From an uncultured Acetatifactor sp. (GTDB lineage: Bacteria; Bacillota; Clostridia; Lachnospirales; Lachnospiraceae): a DNA stretch of 64,000 bases. The first letter of the stretch is position 1; the number at the start of each line of letters is the position of its first letter. The DNA lies in NCBI GenBank assembly GCA_944384205.1, contig CALWSL010000016.1:1-64000 (forward strand), read 5' to 3'. Shown here piece after piece: positions 16,711-26,066 of the stretch. Position numbers and translations under genes: made by a program. The notes under the pieces were generated by a model. The model ran no database searches. It saw only the letters and a program-made list of their open reading frames with translations, and had not been told where the DNA came from.

Positions 16711-17316
16711 ATGACGCTTGAGAATAAATTAGGCATTACCGATTCGGCAGAGCTTGCGCGAGTTGAGGAGAAGATGAGCAAAAGAAAAGCTCTTGAATTG
16801 TTTGAAAGTGGTTATTTGGATAATTTAAAAGCCGGAACATATAAAACTCTTGCGGAAATTCATAAGTATCTGTTTGATGAAATTTATGAGTTCGCAGGGA
16901 AAATGCGGGACGTGAATCTTGCAAAGGGCAATTTTAGATTTGCACCGGTTATGTATTTGCAGGCTGCGTTAGAAAATATAGAAAAAATGCCACAATCTAC
17001 TTTTGAAGAAATTGTTGAAAAGTATGTTGAGATGAATGTGGCACACCCATTTCGTGAGGGGAATGGTCGCAGTACAAGAATTTGGCTTGATCTTATTTTA
17101 AAGAAAGAAATAGGCAGGGTTATCGATTGGAGTAACGTAGAGAAAGATGATTACCTTCTTGTAATGGAGAGAAGCCCAATCAAGGATATTGAAATCAAAC
17201 ATATTTTCAAGCAGGCGCTTACAGATAAAATTAACGATAGAGAAGTTTATATGAAAGGCATAGATCACAGTTATTACTACGAGGGATATACGATTTATAA
17301 AACGGCAGAGTTATAA
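16711..17316 (+). CDS. Fic/DOC family adenylyltransferase
   Basis: A 201-residue Fic protein that would transfer AMP (or another nucleotide part) onto a target hydroxyl group. The catalytic motif HPFREGNGRSTRIWLD is complete, with catalytic His at about residue 112. No S/TxxxE(G/N) inhibitory helix is evident before it, so an inhibitor could lie in the C-terminal part or be missing. Known bacterial Fic toxins modify gyrase, topoisomerase IV or small GTPases; the target here is unknown. It is a single gene with ribosome site GAAAGGAAA, between the toxin-like cassette and the van cluster. Confidence 0.88.
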   Translation: MTLENKLGITDSAELARVEEKMSKRKALELFESGYLDNLKAGTYKTLAEIHKYLFDEIYEFAGKMRDVNLAKGNFRFAPVMYLQAALENIEKMPQSTFEEIVEKYVEMNVAHPFREGNGRSTRIWLDLILKKEIGRVIDWSNVEKDDYLLVMERSPIKDIEIKHIFKQALTDKINDREVYMKGIDHSYYYEGYTIYKTAEL

Positions 17317-17406
17317 TGGTACCGTCTGCCAGTTTCCAATAATGTGTTTAACTGGAATATGGAAACAGACAAAGCCACAGACGAAACACAGGGAAGGACA
17401 AACATT

Positions 17407-18102
17407 ATGCCGGAAAAAATTATGATTGTTGACGACGAAAAAGAGATTGCGGACTTAGTAGCGGTCTATCTGAAAAACGACGGCTATGAGGTAGTTACCT
17501 GCTATCATGCCGCGGAGGCGTTAAAGTGTGTGGAGCAGGAAAAAATAGGACTTGCCATTTTAGATGTAATGCTGCCGGATATGGATGGATTTACCCTGTG
17601 TCAGAGAATCAGGGAAAAGCATTTGTTTCCCATTATTATGCTGACGGCAAAGGTGGAGGATATTGACAAAATTAACGGACTTACAGTCGGGGCGGACGAT
17701 TATATGACTAAGCCCTTCAATCCGCTGGAGCTGCTGGCAAGGGTAAAAACGCAGCTTCGCAGATATAACAAGTATAATACAGGCAGGGAAAGTGTGACGG
17801 AACAGAAGGAAGTGGACATTCGGGGGCTGCATATTTCCCGGGATAACCATAAATGTTCTCTGAACGGAAAGTTGTTGGAATTGACCCCGATTGAGTTCGA
17901 TATCTTGTGGTATCTTTGCAAAAAGCAAGGCAATGTGGTTTCTTCCGAAGAACTCTTTGAAGCCGTCTGGGGAGAAAAATATTTTGACAACAACAATACC
18001 GTTATGACACACATTGCAAGACTGCGCGAAAAGATGCAGGAGCCGCCGAGAAAGCCAAGGTATATAAAAACAATTTGGGGAGTGGGATATACGATTGAGT
18101 AG
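17407..18102 (+). CDS. vanR: Response regulator VanR (VanG type)
   Basis: A 231-residue OmpR-type regulator. The receiver domain has the acidic DDEKE pocket, phosphorylatable Asp53 in LDVMLPDMDGF, and KPFNP with the conserved Lys; the C-terminal winged helix ends with RLREKMQEPPRKPRYIKTI. It should activate the van genes when phosphorylated by VanS. ATG 17407 is chosen because GGGAAGG lies 10 bases before it and the receiver domain begins right after; upstream in-frame ATGs give an unneeded extension. It overlaps vanS by 8 bases. Confidence 0.9.
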   Translation: MPEKIMIVDDEKEIADLVAVYLKNDGYEVVTCYHAAEALKCVEQEKIGLAILDVMLPDMDGFTLCQRIREKHLFPIIMLTAKVEDIDKINGLTVGADDYMTKPFNPLELLARVKTQLRRYNKYNTGRESVTEQKEVDIRGLHISRDNHKCSLNGKLLELTPIEFDILWYLCKKQGNVVSSEELFEAVWGEKYFDNNNTVMTHIARLREKMQEPPRKPRYIKTIWGVGYTIE

Positions 18103-19267
18103 AATAGTAAAAAAGAAAGAAAAAATCAGCAGTGATTACAGACAGCTGCGGACAAAGATATTTTTCAATACGATAATTATGATAGCGGCTGCCGTTTTGG
18201 GTATTTCACTCTTGTACAGGTATGTTTTTTATGGAAACTTTGCAAACTGGATGGTGGCATTTCTGGAGAAGATTGTTTACCGGGGGGATGTCAATACCGC
18301 TCGAAGCTGGGTGTTAAAAACATACCAGAATGTATTCCGAAATTATATGGACCTGTATTTGCTGGGCGGTATTATTATCATATTTGCAGTTGTGATGCGG
18401 ATATATCTGAATCATTTTACAAAATATTTTAACGAAATCAATCGTGGAATTGATGCACTGATGAAGGAGGATACCGGAGATGTGTTTCTCTCTCAGGAGC
18501 TTGCTGCCACAGAGAAAAAAATAAATGCCATCAAGCATACGCTGGAAAAGCGAAAGTTGGATGCGCAGCTTGCCGAACAGCGGAAAAATGACTTAATTGT
18601 CTATTTGGCGCACGATCTGAAGACGCCGCTGACAAGTGTGATTGGGTATCTGACCTTACTGAAGGAGGAACCGCAGATTTCACAGGAGCTGCGATGCCGT
18701 TACACGGGAATTGCACTGGAAAAAGCGGAGCGTCTGGAGGATTTGATTAACGAATTCTTCGATATTACCCGCTTTAACCTGACCACATTGACGCTGGAGA
18801 CAGAAACGATTCATTTCAGCCGGATGCTGGAGCAGATTATCAGTGAATTTGATCCGATACTGGCGGAAAAGGAGCTTCGGTGGAAGACGGATATTGCGCC
18901 GGGGATAGAGATAGTGGGCGATGCAGACAAACTTTCGAGAGTATTTGACAATCTGATTCGGAATGCCGCAAATTACAGCTATGCCGGAACAGAGATTTTC
19001 TGTTCGGCACAGGTCGTAGAGGACCGGGTAAATATACAGGTAAAAAATCACGGAAAAACCATTCCGCCGGATAAGCTGGAGCATATATTTGAGCAGTTCT
19101 ACCGGGTAGACGCTTCCCGGGCGTCTGTAACCGGCGGAGCCGGACTGGGACTTGCCATTGCAAAAGAAATTGTGGAGCTGCACGGAGGAACGATTACCGC
19201 AGCCAGTGAGGAGGAGAGTATTTCCTTTCTGGTGACGCTTCCTGTGGACCGTAAGAAAATCTTATGA
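18095..19267 (+). CDS. vanS: Sensor histidine kinase VanS (VanG type)
   Basis: A 390-residue membrane kinase. Two membrane segments (about 25-45 and 87-105) enclose a short extracytosolic loop, then a HAMP-like linker, the H-box YLAHDLKTPLTSVIGYL with His173, an N-box near NLIRNAANYS, and G-boxes (GGAGLGLAIAKEI). It should sense glycopeptide or its cell-wall effect and phosphorylate VanR. Start codon is TTG, overlapping the end of vanR. A strong terminator-like hairpin follows, so the two-component genes can be transcribed apart from the resistance genes. Confidence 0.9.
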   Translation: MSRIVKKKEKISSDYRQLRTKIFFNTIIMIAAAVLGISLLYRYVFYGNFANWMVAFLEKIVYRGDVNTARSWVLKTYQNVFRNYMDLYLLGGIIIIFAVVMRIYLNHFTKYFNEINRGIDALMKEDTGDVFLSQELAATEKKINAIKHTLEKRKLDAQLAEQRKNDLIVYLAHDLKTPLTSVIGYLTLLKEEPQISQELRCRYTGIALEKAERLEDLINEFFDITRFNLTTLTLETETIHFSRMLEQIISEFDPILAEKELRWKTDIAPGIEIVGDADKLSRVFDNLIRNAANYSYAGTEIFCSAQVVEDRVNIQVKNHGKTIPPDKLEHIFEQFYRVDASRASVTGGAGLGLAIAKEIVELHGGTITAASEEESISFLVTLPVDRKKIL

Positions 19268-19314
19268 TTTTGAAAAGAAAGCCGTAATAAAATACAAAGG
19301 AAGCCTAAAAACAT

Positions 19315-19366
19315 AAAATGCCTTGTTTTGATATAATTTTTCTTATCAAAACAGGGCATTTTTGCT
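19315..19366 (+). terminator. Terminator-like hairpin between vanS and vanG
   Basis: AAAATGCC-TTGTTTTGATA (from 19315) pairs with TATCAAAACA-GGGCATTTT (19344-19362), with T residues at the end. The stem is near-perfect over about 18 bp. It would stop or attenuate readthrough from vanRS into vanG. TATAAT at 19332-19337 lies in its loop, with no convincing -35. Confidence 0.75.
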
Positions 19367-19391
19367 GCCCGGAATGAGAGGAGAAAGAAAA

Positions 19392-20447
19392 ATGAAAAAT
19401 GTTGCGGTTATTTTCGGCGGCGCTTCCCCGGAATACGGAGTTTCATTGGAATCGGCTTATGCGGTGATAAGGAATCTGGACAGGGAGAAATATCGTCCGC
19501 TGATGATTGGAATTTCAAAACAGGGAAAATGGTTTTATTTCACAGGAGATATTTCCAAAATACAAAAGGACACCTGGTGTAACGCGGCAGATTGCATTCC
19601 GGCGGTGCTGTCCCCGGACAGGACGGAGCATAAGCTGCTTGTTTTGCGGGAGGAGGGCACGGAAAAATCCCGGGAGGAAATTCCGGTTGATGTAGTTTTT
19701 CCGGTGCTGCATGGAAGGAACGGAGAAGACGGAACCGTACAGGGACTTGTAGAGTTGGCGGGGATTCCCCTGGCAGGCTGCGGTACGCTGGCGTCCGCTC
19801 TTTGCATGGACAAGGACAGGGCGCACAGACTGGCGGAATTGTCCGGGGTACGTGTACCCAAGGCAATTGTACTCGGAAGCAGCAGGGAAAAGGAAAGGGC
19901 GGAAGCCTTTGCGGAAGAGGTCGGCTATCCCTTGTTTGTAAAGCCGGTCAAGGCTGGGTCTTCTTACGGGGTAACAAGAGTAGAGGCAGAAGAAAAACTG
20001 ATTCCTGCAATCAATTTGGCGTTTCAATACGACAATCGGGTAATTCTGGAAGAAAACATTGAGGGCTTTGAGGTTGGCTGTGCGGTGCTGGGAAAGGACA
20101 GGCTTATCACCGGAGAAGTGGATGAGATAGAGCTGTCAGGCGTCTTCTTTGACTTTACGGAAAAGTATACTCTGAAAACCTCACAGATTCATGTGCCGGC
20201 GAGAATTACGGCTAAGAAGGCGGAGGAAATCAAAGAGACTGCAAAGAAGATATACCGTGCGTTAGACTGCTCCGGGTTTGCAAGGGTGGATTTGTTTTTC
20301 ACACCGAAGGGCGAAATTGTCTTTAATGAAGTGAACACCATCCCCGGCTTTACGGAGCATAGCCGTTATCCGGGAATGATGAAGGCGGCGGGTTATACCT
20401 TCGGGGAGATTCTTGATTTGATTATCGGACAGGCGGTGGAAGGTTGA
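19392..20447 (+). CDS. vanG: D-alanine--D-serine ligase VanG-like
   Basis: A 351-residue ATP-grasp ligase that would join D-Ala to D-Ser for peptidoglycan precursors with low vancomycin affinity. The N-terminal VIFGGASPEYGVSLESAYA, ATP-grasp VKPVKAGSSYGV, and the metal-binding end GEIVFNEVNTIPGFTEHSRY are visible. The omega-loop EKYTLKTSQIHVPARI is of the VanG/C/E kind rather than the D-Ala-D-Ala or D-lactate kind. ATG 19392 follows a GAGAGGAGA ribosome site. It overlaps the next gene by 4 bases. The order R-S-G-XY-T is that of the C. difficile vanG cluster. Confidence 0.92.
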   Translation: MKNVAVIFGGASPEYGVSLESAYAVIRNLDREKYRPLMIGISKQGKWFYFTGDISKIQKDTWCNAADCIPAVLSPDRTEHKLLVLREEGTEKSREEIPVDVVFPVLHGRNGEDGTVQGLVELAGIPLAGCGTLASALCMDKDRAHRLAELSGVRVPKAIVLGSSREKERAEAFAEEVGYPLFVKPVKAGSSYGVTRVEAEEKLIPAINLAFQYDNRVILEENIEGFEVGCAVLGKDRLITGEVDEIELSGVFFDFTEKYTLKTSQIHVPARITAKKAEEIKETAKKIYRALDCSGFARVDLFFTPKGEIVFNEVNTIPGFTEHSRYPGMMKAAGYTFGEILDLIIGQAVEG

Positions 20448-21193
20448 AAAGAGTTTTACGAAAGCAGGAAGAGGTTCATACAGGGGATTTGATTTTAGTC
20501 AATCGGGAATATGGATATCGGGAGCAGGAAACTCGTCTGGCTGCTGTGGGAAGAGACAAAAATGCGGAGATTTTATTCGACTACAGAGCCGGGATTTTAC
20601 TGAATCGGCTGATGGCGGAAATAAACGGCTGGGAACAAATTGTTCCTGTCAGCGGATGGCGTTCCCTGCAGGAACAGAAGCAAATTTGGGCGGATTCTCT
20701 TGCGGAAAACGGTTCGGAATTTACGTTAAAATATGTGGCTGTTCCGGGACACAGCGAGCATCAGACAGGACTTGCCATCGACTTGGGGTTAAAGCAGGCG
20801 GAAATAGATTTTATCCGCCCGGATTTTCCCTATGAGGGAATTTGTCAGACATTTCGTGAAAAAGCGGCTGCCTATGGATTTGTGGAGCGTTATCCGGCAG
20901 GCAGGGAGCTTGTTACGCGGATTGGGCACGAACCCTGGCATTTCCGATATGTAGGCGTTCCGCACGCGGCGATTATGACCGAAAAGGGACTGGTGCTGGA
21001 AGAATATATTGCGTTTCTGAGAGATTACCCCTATGGGAACAAACCATACATGGCGCAGACGCCTTGCGGGGAAATCGCGGTATCCTTCGTGAAAGCGGAA
21101 GGCGCGGTTACGGAACTGAAAATTGACGATACCCATCCCTATGCGATTTCCGGCAATAATGTGGATGGTTTTATCCTTACAGAGTGGAGGTAG
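20444..21193 (+). CDS. vanXY: D,D-peptidase/carboxypeptidase VanXY-like
   Basis: A 249-residue zinc peptidase of the VanY/VanXY family that removes D-Ala-D-Ala dipeptides or terminal D-Ala to clear normal precursors. Zinc ligands and catalytic residues are in SGWRSLQEQ, GHSEHQTGLAIDLG (His and Asp ligands) and EPWHFRYVG (catalytic Glu and His). No signal peptide is present, consistent with the cytosolic bifunctional VanXY form. A TTG start overlaps the vanG stop. The last about 50 residues after the catalytic core form an extra strand-rich tail. Confidence 0.88.
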   Translation: MKRVLRKQEEVHTGDLILVNREYGYREQETRLAAVGRDKNAEILFDYRAGILLNRLMAEINGWEQIVPVSGWRSLQEQKQIWADSLAENGSEFTLKYVAVPGHSEHQTGLAIDLGLKQAEIDFIRPDFPYEGICQTFREKAAAYGFVERYPAGRELVTRIGHEPWHFRYVGVPHAAIMTEKGLVLEEYIAFLRDYPYGNKPYMAQTPCGEIAVSFVKAEGAVTELKIDDTHPYAISGNNVDGFILTEWR

Positions 21194-21197
21194 TCGG

Positions 21198-23384
21198 ATG
21201 AAGACAAAAGAAACGTATGCGGGAATTGATTTTTTCAGAATACCGGCGGCGCTTTTTGTCGTGGCGATTCATACCTCGCCGCTTACAACCTGGAGTGAAG
21301 GGGCGGACTTTTTTCTGACAAGGGTGCTTGCCAGAATAGCGGTTCCTTTCTTTTTTATGGTGACGGGACAGTTCGTCCTGTCGGATTATTTATGGAGCAG
21401 ACAAAATCATCGGCAAAAGAAGAGCCTGTATCCCATCCTGCGCTATCTCCGTAAAATTCTGCTTCTGTATGGTATCTCAATAGTATTATATCTGCCTTTG
21501 GGAATTTATGCGGGGCATTATCAGAACCTGACGTTTGGGGCAGCGCTGCGGATGCTGCTTTTTGACGGAACCTTTTATCACCTGTGGTATTTTCCGGCTT
21601 GCATCTTAGGAGTTTTGCTTGTCTGCCTGTTCTGTCGTTTATGGAAAGGGAAGGGTGCTCTCGCCGCGGCGGGAGTTCTTTATTTCATCGGATTGTTTGG
21701 AGACAGCTATTTTGGGCTGACAGAAAAGCTTCCCGGAGTTGCTGCAATTTACGAAAAGGGTTTTTCGCTCTGGTCCTATACCCGCAACGGCTTGTTTATG
21801 GCGCCGATCTTTCTGATGCTGGGCGCTGTTATGGGGAGCGGTAAAAGATATGACAAGAGTAAGAAGGCTGTTGTTTCTGTGGGATTTGTCTGCTCCTTTC
21901 TTCTGATGACCGTGGAGGCGTTTCTCTTAAGATGGTTTGAAATCCAGCGGCATGACAGTATGTATGTGATGCTGATTCCAACGGTAATTTTTCTGTATCA
22001 GATTTTGTTGATAGTATCAGAATCAACGAAAAATGCCCATGCAAAAGATTTACGCCTATTGCGAAGCACATCCACGGGTATCTATATCCTTCATCCGGCA
22101 ATAATTGTGGTGGTGCGGGGCGTCGCAAAGGTAAGCGGTATCACAGCATTTATAGATAACAGCCTTTTGCATTATGTGAGTGTCGTAATACTTACGGTGG
22201 CGGCAGCGTTTTTGATTGCGGTCCTGCAGCAGCGGGCGTTTACGGAACATATAGAAAAAAAGCATGTTCAGAAAAGCCGCACATGGATAGAGCTTGACCG
22301 GAATGCCCTGAGAGACAATGTTAATTTTTTCAAGGCATTCCTGCCGGAGCATTGCAGACTGATGCCGGTTATCAAGGCGAATGCCTATGGTCATGGTGCA
22401 GTGCCTTTGGCAAAGGAATTGTGGCGGATAGGAGTAAAGCATTTTTGCGTGGCGTGTATACAGGAGGGGATTGCGCTGCGCAGGGCGGGCGTCCGGGGGG
22501 AAATCCTGGTTCTTGGATATACCCATCCCACACAGTTTGACGCACTCCGAAAATATCGGTTATCCCAAACAGTGATTGATTATGCCTATGCAGAGCAGTT
22601 AAAAACATACGGAAAGAGGCTTCATGTCCATGTGGGCGTTGATACCGGAATGCACCGCTTGGGGGAACGCTGCGAGAATATCGGGCAAATCTGCGAAATA
22701 TTTGAGATGGAGAATTTGATTGTGGATGGGGTAATGACCCATTTATCGGCGGACGAAAAGGCACAGGGGCAGGAAAAAGTCTTTACGGACCGTCAGGCAG
22801 CCGCATTTTATGAGGTCTTGGAGGTGCTGAAAGAGCGGGGAATCAAATGCCCGAAAGTTCATCTGCAGGCAAGCTATGGCATCTTAAATTACCCGGAGCT
22901 GGCAGGGGATTACGCCAGAGTGGGAATTGCGCTTTATGGGGTATTGAGTACCAAAGAAGATACGCTTCGTTGGAAGGAGAAGCTGCATCCTGTCTTATCG
23001 CTCAAGACAAGGGTTGCAGTCGTAAAAGAAATTTACCCGGGAGAAGCGGCAGGCTATGGTCTTTCCTTTATCGCGGAGCATACGATGAAAGTAGCGGTGC
23101 TAACCATCGGATATGCGGACGGTTTCCCACGCTCTCTGTCAAACGGGAAAGGCGCAGTCCTGATTCATGGGCAAAAGGCGCCTGTCATTGGAACGGTCTG
23201 CATGGATCAGACGCTGGTGGATGTAAGTGACATTCCCGATGTGCAGTCAGGGGATATCGCTGTTGTAATCGGAAGGTCGGGAAGCGAGGAGATTACAGCC
23301 TGTGATCTGGCGGAGCAGGCGGGAACGATAACGAATGAGATTTTAAGCCGCATGGGAGCGCGCCCGGAGAGGATAATCATATGA
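21198..23384 (+). CDS. vanT: Membrane serine/alanine racemase VanT-like
   Basis: A 728-residue two-part protein. Residues 1 to about 350 form an acyltransferase-3-like membrane domain with about ten helices (opening FFRIPAALFVVAIHTSPL), thought to take part in L-Ser uptake. From about 357 a fold-type III racemase begins (TWIELDRNALRDN), with the PLP lysine in VIKANAYGHG (about Lys393), GVDTGMHRLG, and the second catalytic Tyr in AGYGLSF. It supplies D-Ser for VanG. ATG 21198 follows TGGAGGTAG; the upstream in-frame extension overlaps vanXY and is not needed. Confidence 0.93.
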   Translation: MKTKETYAGIDFFRIPAALFVVAIHTSPLTTWSEGADFFLTRVLARIAVPFFFMVTGQFVLSDYLWSRQNHRQKKSLYPILRYLRKILLLYGISIVLYLPLGIYAGHYQNLTFGAALRMLLFDGTFYHLWYFPACILGVLLVCLFCRLWKGKGALAAAGVLYFIGLFGDSYFGLTEKLPGVAAIYEKGFSLWSYTRNGLFMAPIFLMLGAVMGSGKRYDKSKKAVVSVGFVCSFLLMTVEAFLLRWFEIQRHDSMYVMLIPTVIFLYQILLIVSESTKNAHAKDLRLLRSTSTGIYILHPAIIVVVRGVAKVSGITAFIDNSLLHYVSVVILTVAAAFLIAVLQQRAFTEHIEKKHVQKSRTWIELDRNALRDNVNFFKAFLPEHCRLMPVIKANAYGHGAVPLAKELWRIGVKHFCVACIQEGIALRRAGVRGEILVLGYTHPTQFDALRKYRLSQTVIDYAYAEQLKTYGKRLHVHVGVDTGMHRLGERCENIGQICEIFEMENLIVDGVMTHLSADEKAQGQEKVFTDRQAAAFYEVLEVLKERGIKCPKVHLQASYGILNYPELAGDYARVGIALYGVLSTKEDTLRWKEKLHPVLSLKTRVAVVKEIYPGEAAGYGLSFIAEHTMKVAVLTIGYADGFPRSLSNGKGAVLIHGQKAPVIGTVCMDQTLVDVSDIPDVQSGDIAVVIGRSGSEEITACDLAEQAGTITNEILSRMGARPERIII

Positions 23385-23430
23385 AAGAAAATTTTCAACA
23401 TTGACAAAAGAGAAAATTTACTTTCATTTT
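23381..23430. repeat. Imperfect 16-bp inverted repeat behind vanT
   Basis: ATGAAAGAAAATTTTC pairs with GAAAATTTACTTTCAT across the vanT stop. The loop holds a TTGACA (23402-23407) but no -10 element at standard spacing. It likely serves as a weak terminator or stem for the van message. Confidence 0.5.
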
Positions 23431-23502
23431 ACGATTTGCTGGTATCTCTTTTTACATTCGACTGTTAAGCTGGAACTATCAAAAACAGAAGGAGAAACAG
23501 TT

Positions 23503-24339
23503 ATGAAAAAAGAGCAGGCAACACAGTCGCAAAAATTAATGGTATTTGTTCTAACCATGTCACTTTATGGATTGGCAACCTTATTTACAGAGTTAATCCC
23601 CAAATTTCAGATAGGTCTTGTAGAGATTTCCGTAGAATACTTCTTGTTTATTCCATTGGTGCTGGCAATGCTTTTTGATCCCCTGTCCGCAGCGCTCGGT
23701 GCGGCAACCGGGGAATTGGTATTCAGCGAAATTATGCTGGGGCAGTTTGGCGGTCTCGGTGAAGTTGAGAAGTTCATCACAGTTACCATTGGCGTCTACA
23801 TTGCGGGACGTCTTGTGCGAAATCCCGGGAATCGTAAGATGGTCGGTATTGCTGCATTCACCGGAACGGCAGCGCAGCTGCTTATGGGTACATTGGTAGA
23901 TATTTTAAAGGTTCAGTTTGCGGTGGAAGACTTTGAAGCGGTGGCTGGTCTTCCGGAATCTGTATTTGCAACAGAGGGCTTTGCCTTCCTGAATGATTTG
24001 CTGTTTTCGGGATTTCTTTTTTGTCTGCTTCCGACCCTGTTTCTGGTTCCTAAGCTTTACGGCAAGATTGAACCCCTTCTTGGTATGCAGCCAAGAACAG
24101 AGAGTACGGCGCTTCCTTCTATCGGAGGCAAAATGGTAATCGGATGTGTAATAGGCTTCCTTTGTGCTGTTGCGGCAGAATTTCTTGCAGAGAGCGGTTT
24201 TGAACTAATTAGTTGGGAAGCAGAGTGGGCGGAAAGTACGGGCTCTATAGCAGTCGGCATGGTAGCGGCTGCGGCAATCGCTGTGATTGTATTGGTAATA
24301 TTGAAGAAAAAAGCAGGAGACACGCAGGTTCAGGTATAA
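23503..24339 (+). CDS. ECF transporter S component (unknown substrate)
   Basis: A 278-residue integral membrane protein with about seven to eight helices, including VLTMSLYGLATLFTEL, FFLFIPLVLAML-like segments and the small-residue-rich AALGAATGELVFSEI. It is followed by 6 bases then a fused EcfA and an EcfT gene, which identifies it as the substrate-binding S unit of an energy-coupling-factor importer. It is longer than common vitamin S units (170-200 residues), with extra C-terminal helices. ATG 23503 is backed by AGAAGGAG; no substrate can be named. The downstream PHP and RpiR genes hint at a phosphorylated or sugar-like ligand. Confidence 0.78.
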   Translation: MKKEQATQSQKLMVFVLTMSLYGLATLFTELIPKFQIGLVEISVEYFLFIPLVLAMLFDPLSAALGAATGELVFSEIMLGQFGGLGEVEKFITVTIGVYIAGRLVRNPGNRKMVGIAAFTGTAAQLLMGTLVDILKVQFAVEDFEAVAGLPESVFATEGFAFLNDLLFSGFLFCLLPTLFLVPKLYGKIEPLLGMQPRTESTALPSIGGKMVIGCVIGFLCAVAAEFLAESGFELISWEAEWAESTGSIAVGMVAAAAIAVIVLVILKKKAGDTQVQV

Positions 24340-24345
24340 AGGGAT

Positions 24346-26043
24346 ATGAATATTTTAGAAGTAAAAGATGTAACATTTACATATCCGGGAGCGGGTATTC
24401 CCACCTTAAGGCACGTAGAACTTCAGATTGAAAAAGGTGATTTTATCGCAATCGTTGGCAACAACGGCTGCGGTAAATCTACATTATGCAAAGTAATGAA
24501 CGGATTGATACCGCATTTTATCACCGGAGATTTTGAAGGGACTGTTCTGGCTGACGGCATAGATACCAAAACGGTGGAAATCGGAGATTTGGCAAAGGTT
24601 GTGGGCTATGTTTATCAGGATTTTGAGAATCAGATTGTCCGTCCCACCGTACTGGATGACGCTTCCTATGCGTGTATGAATTATGCCATGCCGGACTATC
24701 TTGACAGGGGAAGACAGGCATTGAAAGACTGCGGTCTTGAGGGCAGGGACGACGAGTATATATGGCAGCTTTCGGGAGGTCAGACCCACCTTCTGGCATT
24801 GGCGGGAGCGGTCTCTCTGGAACCGGAAGTGCTGATTTTGGATGAGCCAATCGCACAGCTGGACCCAAGACATGCGGATTTGATTTACGGCATCTTAAAG
24901 GATTTGAATGAGCGTCTGGGAAAAACAATTATTGTGATTGAACATCACACGGAATATATTGCCGATTATTGTAAACATGTCATGTTGTTAAAGGAAGGGC
25001 ATGTAGAGTGGGTGCTTCCCACGAAAGAGGCTTTGGACAGAGTAGAGGATTTACAGGCAAGCAATATTTTTCCGCCACAGGTAACGCTGGCTGCCTGGCG
25101 CTTGCAGCGTCAGGGCAGACTGCCACGGGAGCGGATGCTTCCCTCCACCATTTCAGCGGGGCGAGAAGCGTTCAGAAATCTGACCTTTGTAAAACCGGAA
25201 ACGTCGGAAAACACACAGGAAAAGGAACCACAGGACAAAGCAGTGTCCGTATCCTTTCAGGATGTATCTGTCTCCTACCGTTCCGTGAAAGGGGAACCCA
25301 AAAAGATTTACCAGCATTTGAACCTTGATTTGCACAAGGGAGAGAAAATCGCTCTGATTGGCTCCAATGGCGCCGGAAAATCCACCATGATGAAATTGAT
25401 GACGGGTCTGATTAAGCCGAACGAAGGCAGGATTTTTCTGAAAGGGGCGCCGGTTCATGAGACGAAACCGGAGCAGTTATCAAAATATATCTCTCTGGTA
25501 TACCAGAATCCGGAAGATATGTTTATCAAGGATTCCATTGAAGCGGATATTGCTTACGCAATGCAGGTGAGAGAGGTGGAGGAATGGCAGGAGAAAACGG
25601 AAGCCCTCCTGGAACGTTTTCGCCTGACAAAATTAAAGGATCGTGACGGCAGACTGCTGTCAGGCGGTCAGATGCGCAGAGCAAGCCTTGCTATCGGTGT
25701 GGCGCTCCGCCCGGAAATTTTATTGCTGGACGAACCCACTGCCAATCTCGATATCGCCACCAGAAAAGAGATTATGAGAACCCTGAAGGATATGGAGGAT
25801 GTGACGGATACGGTTATGATTGCAACCCATGATATGCAGCTTGTATCGGAATGGGCGGAGAGAATCATTGTATTATATCAGGGAAATGTCATTGCGGATG
25901 GCAGCAGAAATGAAATTTTTGGAAACAAAGAGGTTGTAGAGAAGGTGGGAATCAGACCACCGGAGATTTTCTCTATGGGGAAAGCGCTTCACGACGACGC
26001 ATTCTGCTATACGGTAGATGAGTTTCTGCAGTGCTTTGTGTAA
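24346..26043 (+). CDS. ECF transporter fused ATPase (EcfA-EcfA')
   Basis: A 565-residue protein with two ABC ATPase domains in one chain. Domain 1: GNNGCGKSTLCKVMNG (Walker A), QDFENQIV (Q-loop), LSGGQTHLLALAGA, LILDEPIAQLD, and an H-loop in EHHTEYI. Domain 2 (from about residue 300): GSNGAGKSTMMKLMTG, YQNPEDMF, LSGGQMRRASLAIG, LLLDEPTANLD, ATHDMQ. Both appear competent. It powers uptake together with the S and T units on both sides. Confidence 0.93.
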   Translation: MNILEVKDVTFTYPGAGIPTLRHVELQIEKGDFIAIVGNNGCGKSTLCKVMNGLIPHFITGDFEGTVLADGIDTKTVEIGDLAKVVGYVYQDFENQIVRPTVLDDASYACMNYAMPDYLDRGRQALKDCGLEGRDDEYIWQLSGGQTHLLALAGAVSLEPEVLILDEPIAQLDPRHADLIYGILKDLNERLGKTIIVIEHHTEYIADYCKHVMLLKEGHVEWVLPTKEALDRVEDLQASNIFPPQVTLAAWRLQRQGRLPRERMLPSTISAGREAFRNLTFVKPETSENTQEKEPQDKAVSVSFQDVSVSYRSVKGEPKKIYQHLNLDLHKGEKIALIGSNGAGKSTMMKLMTGLIKPNEGRIFLKGAPVHETKPEQLSKYISLVYQNPEDMFIKDSIEADIAYAMQVREVEEWQEKTEALLERFRLTKLKDRDGRLLSGGQMRRASLAIGVALRPEILLLDEPTANLDIATRKEIMRTLKDMEDVTDTVMIATHDMQLVSEWAERIIVLYQGNVIADGSRNEIFGNKEVVEKVGIRPPEIFSMGKALHDDAFCYTVDEFLQCFV

Positions 26044-26066
26044 ATGGTAGAAATGGAGTTTTCGAT

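Noticed and set aside
23402-23430. TTGACA behind vanT as a promoter for the ECF operon
   Set aside because: No -10 hexamer at 16-19 bases; the site lies in the loop of an inverted repeat.
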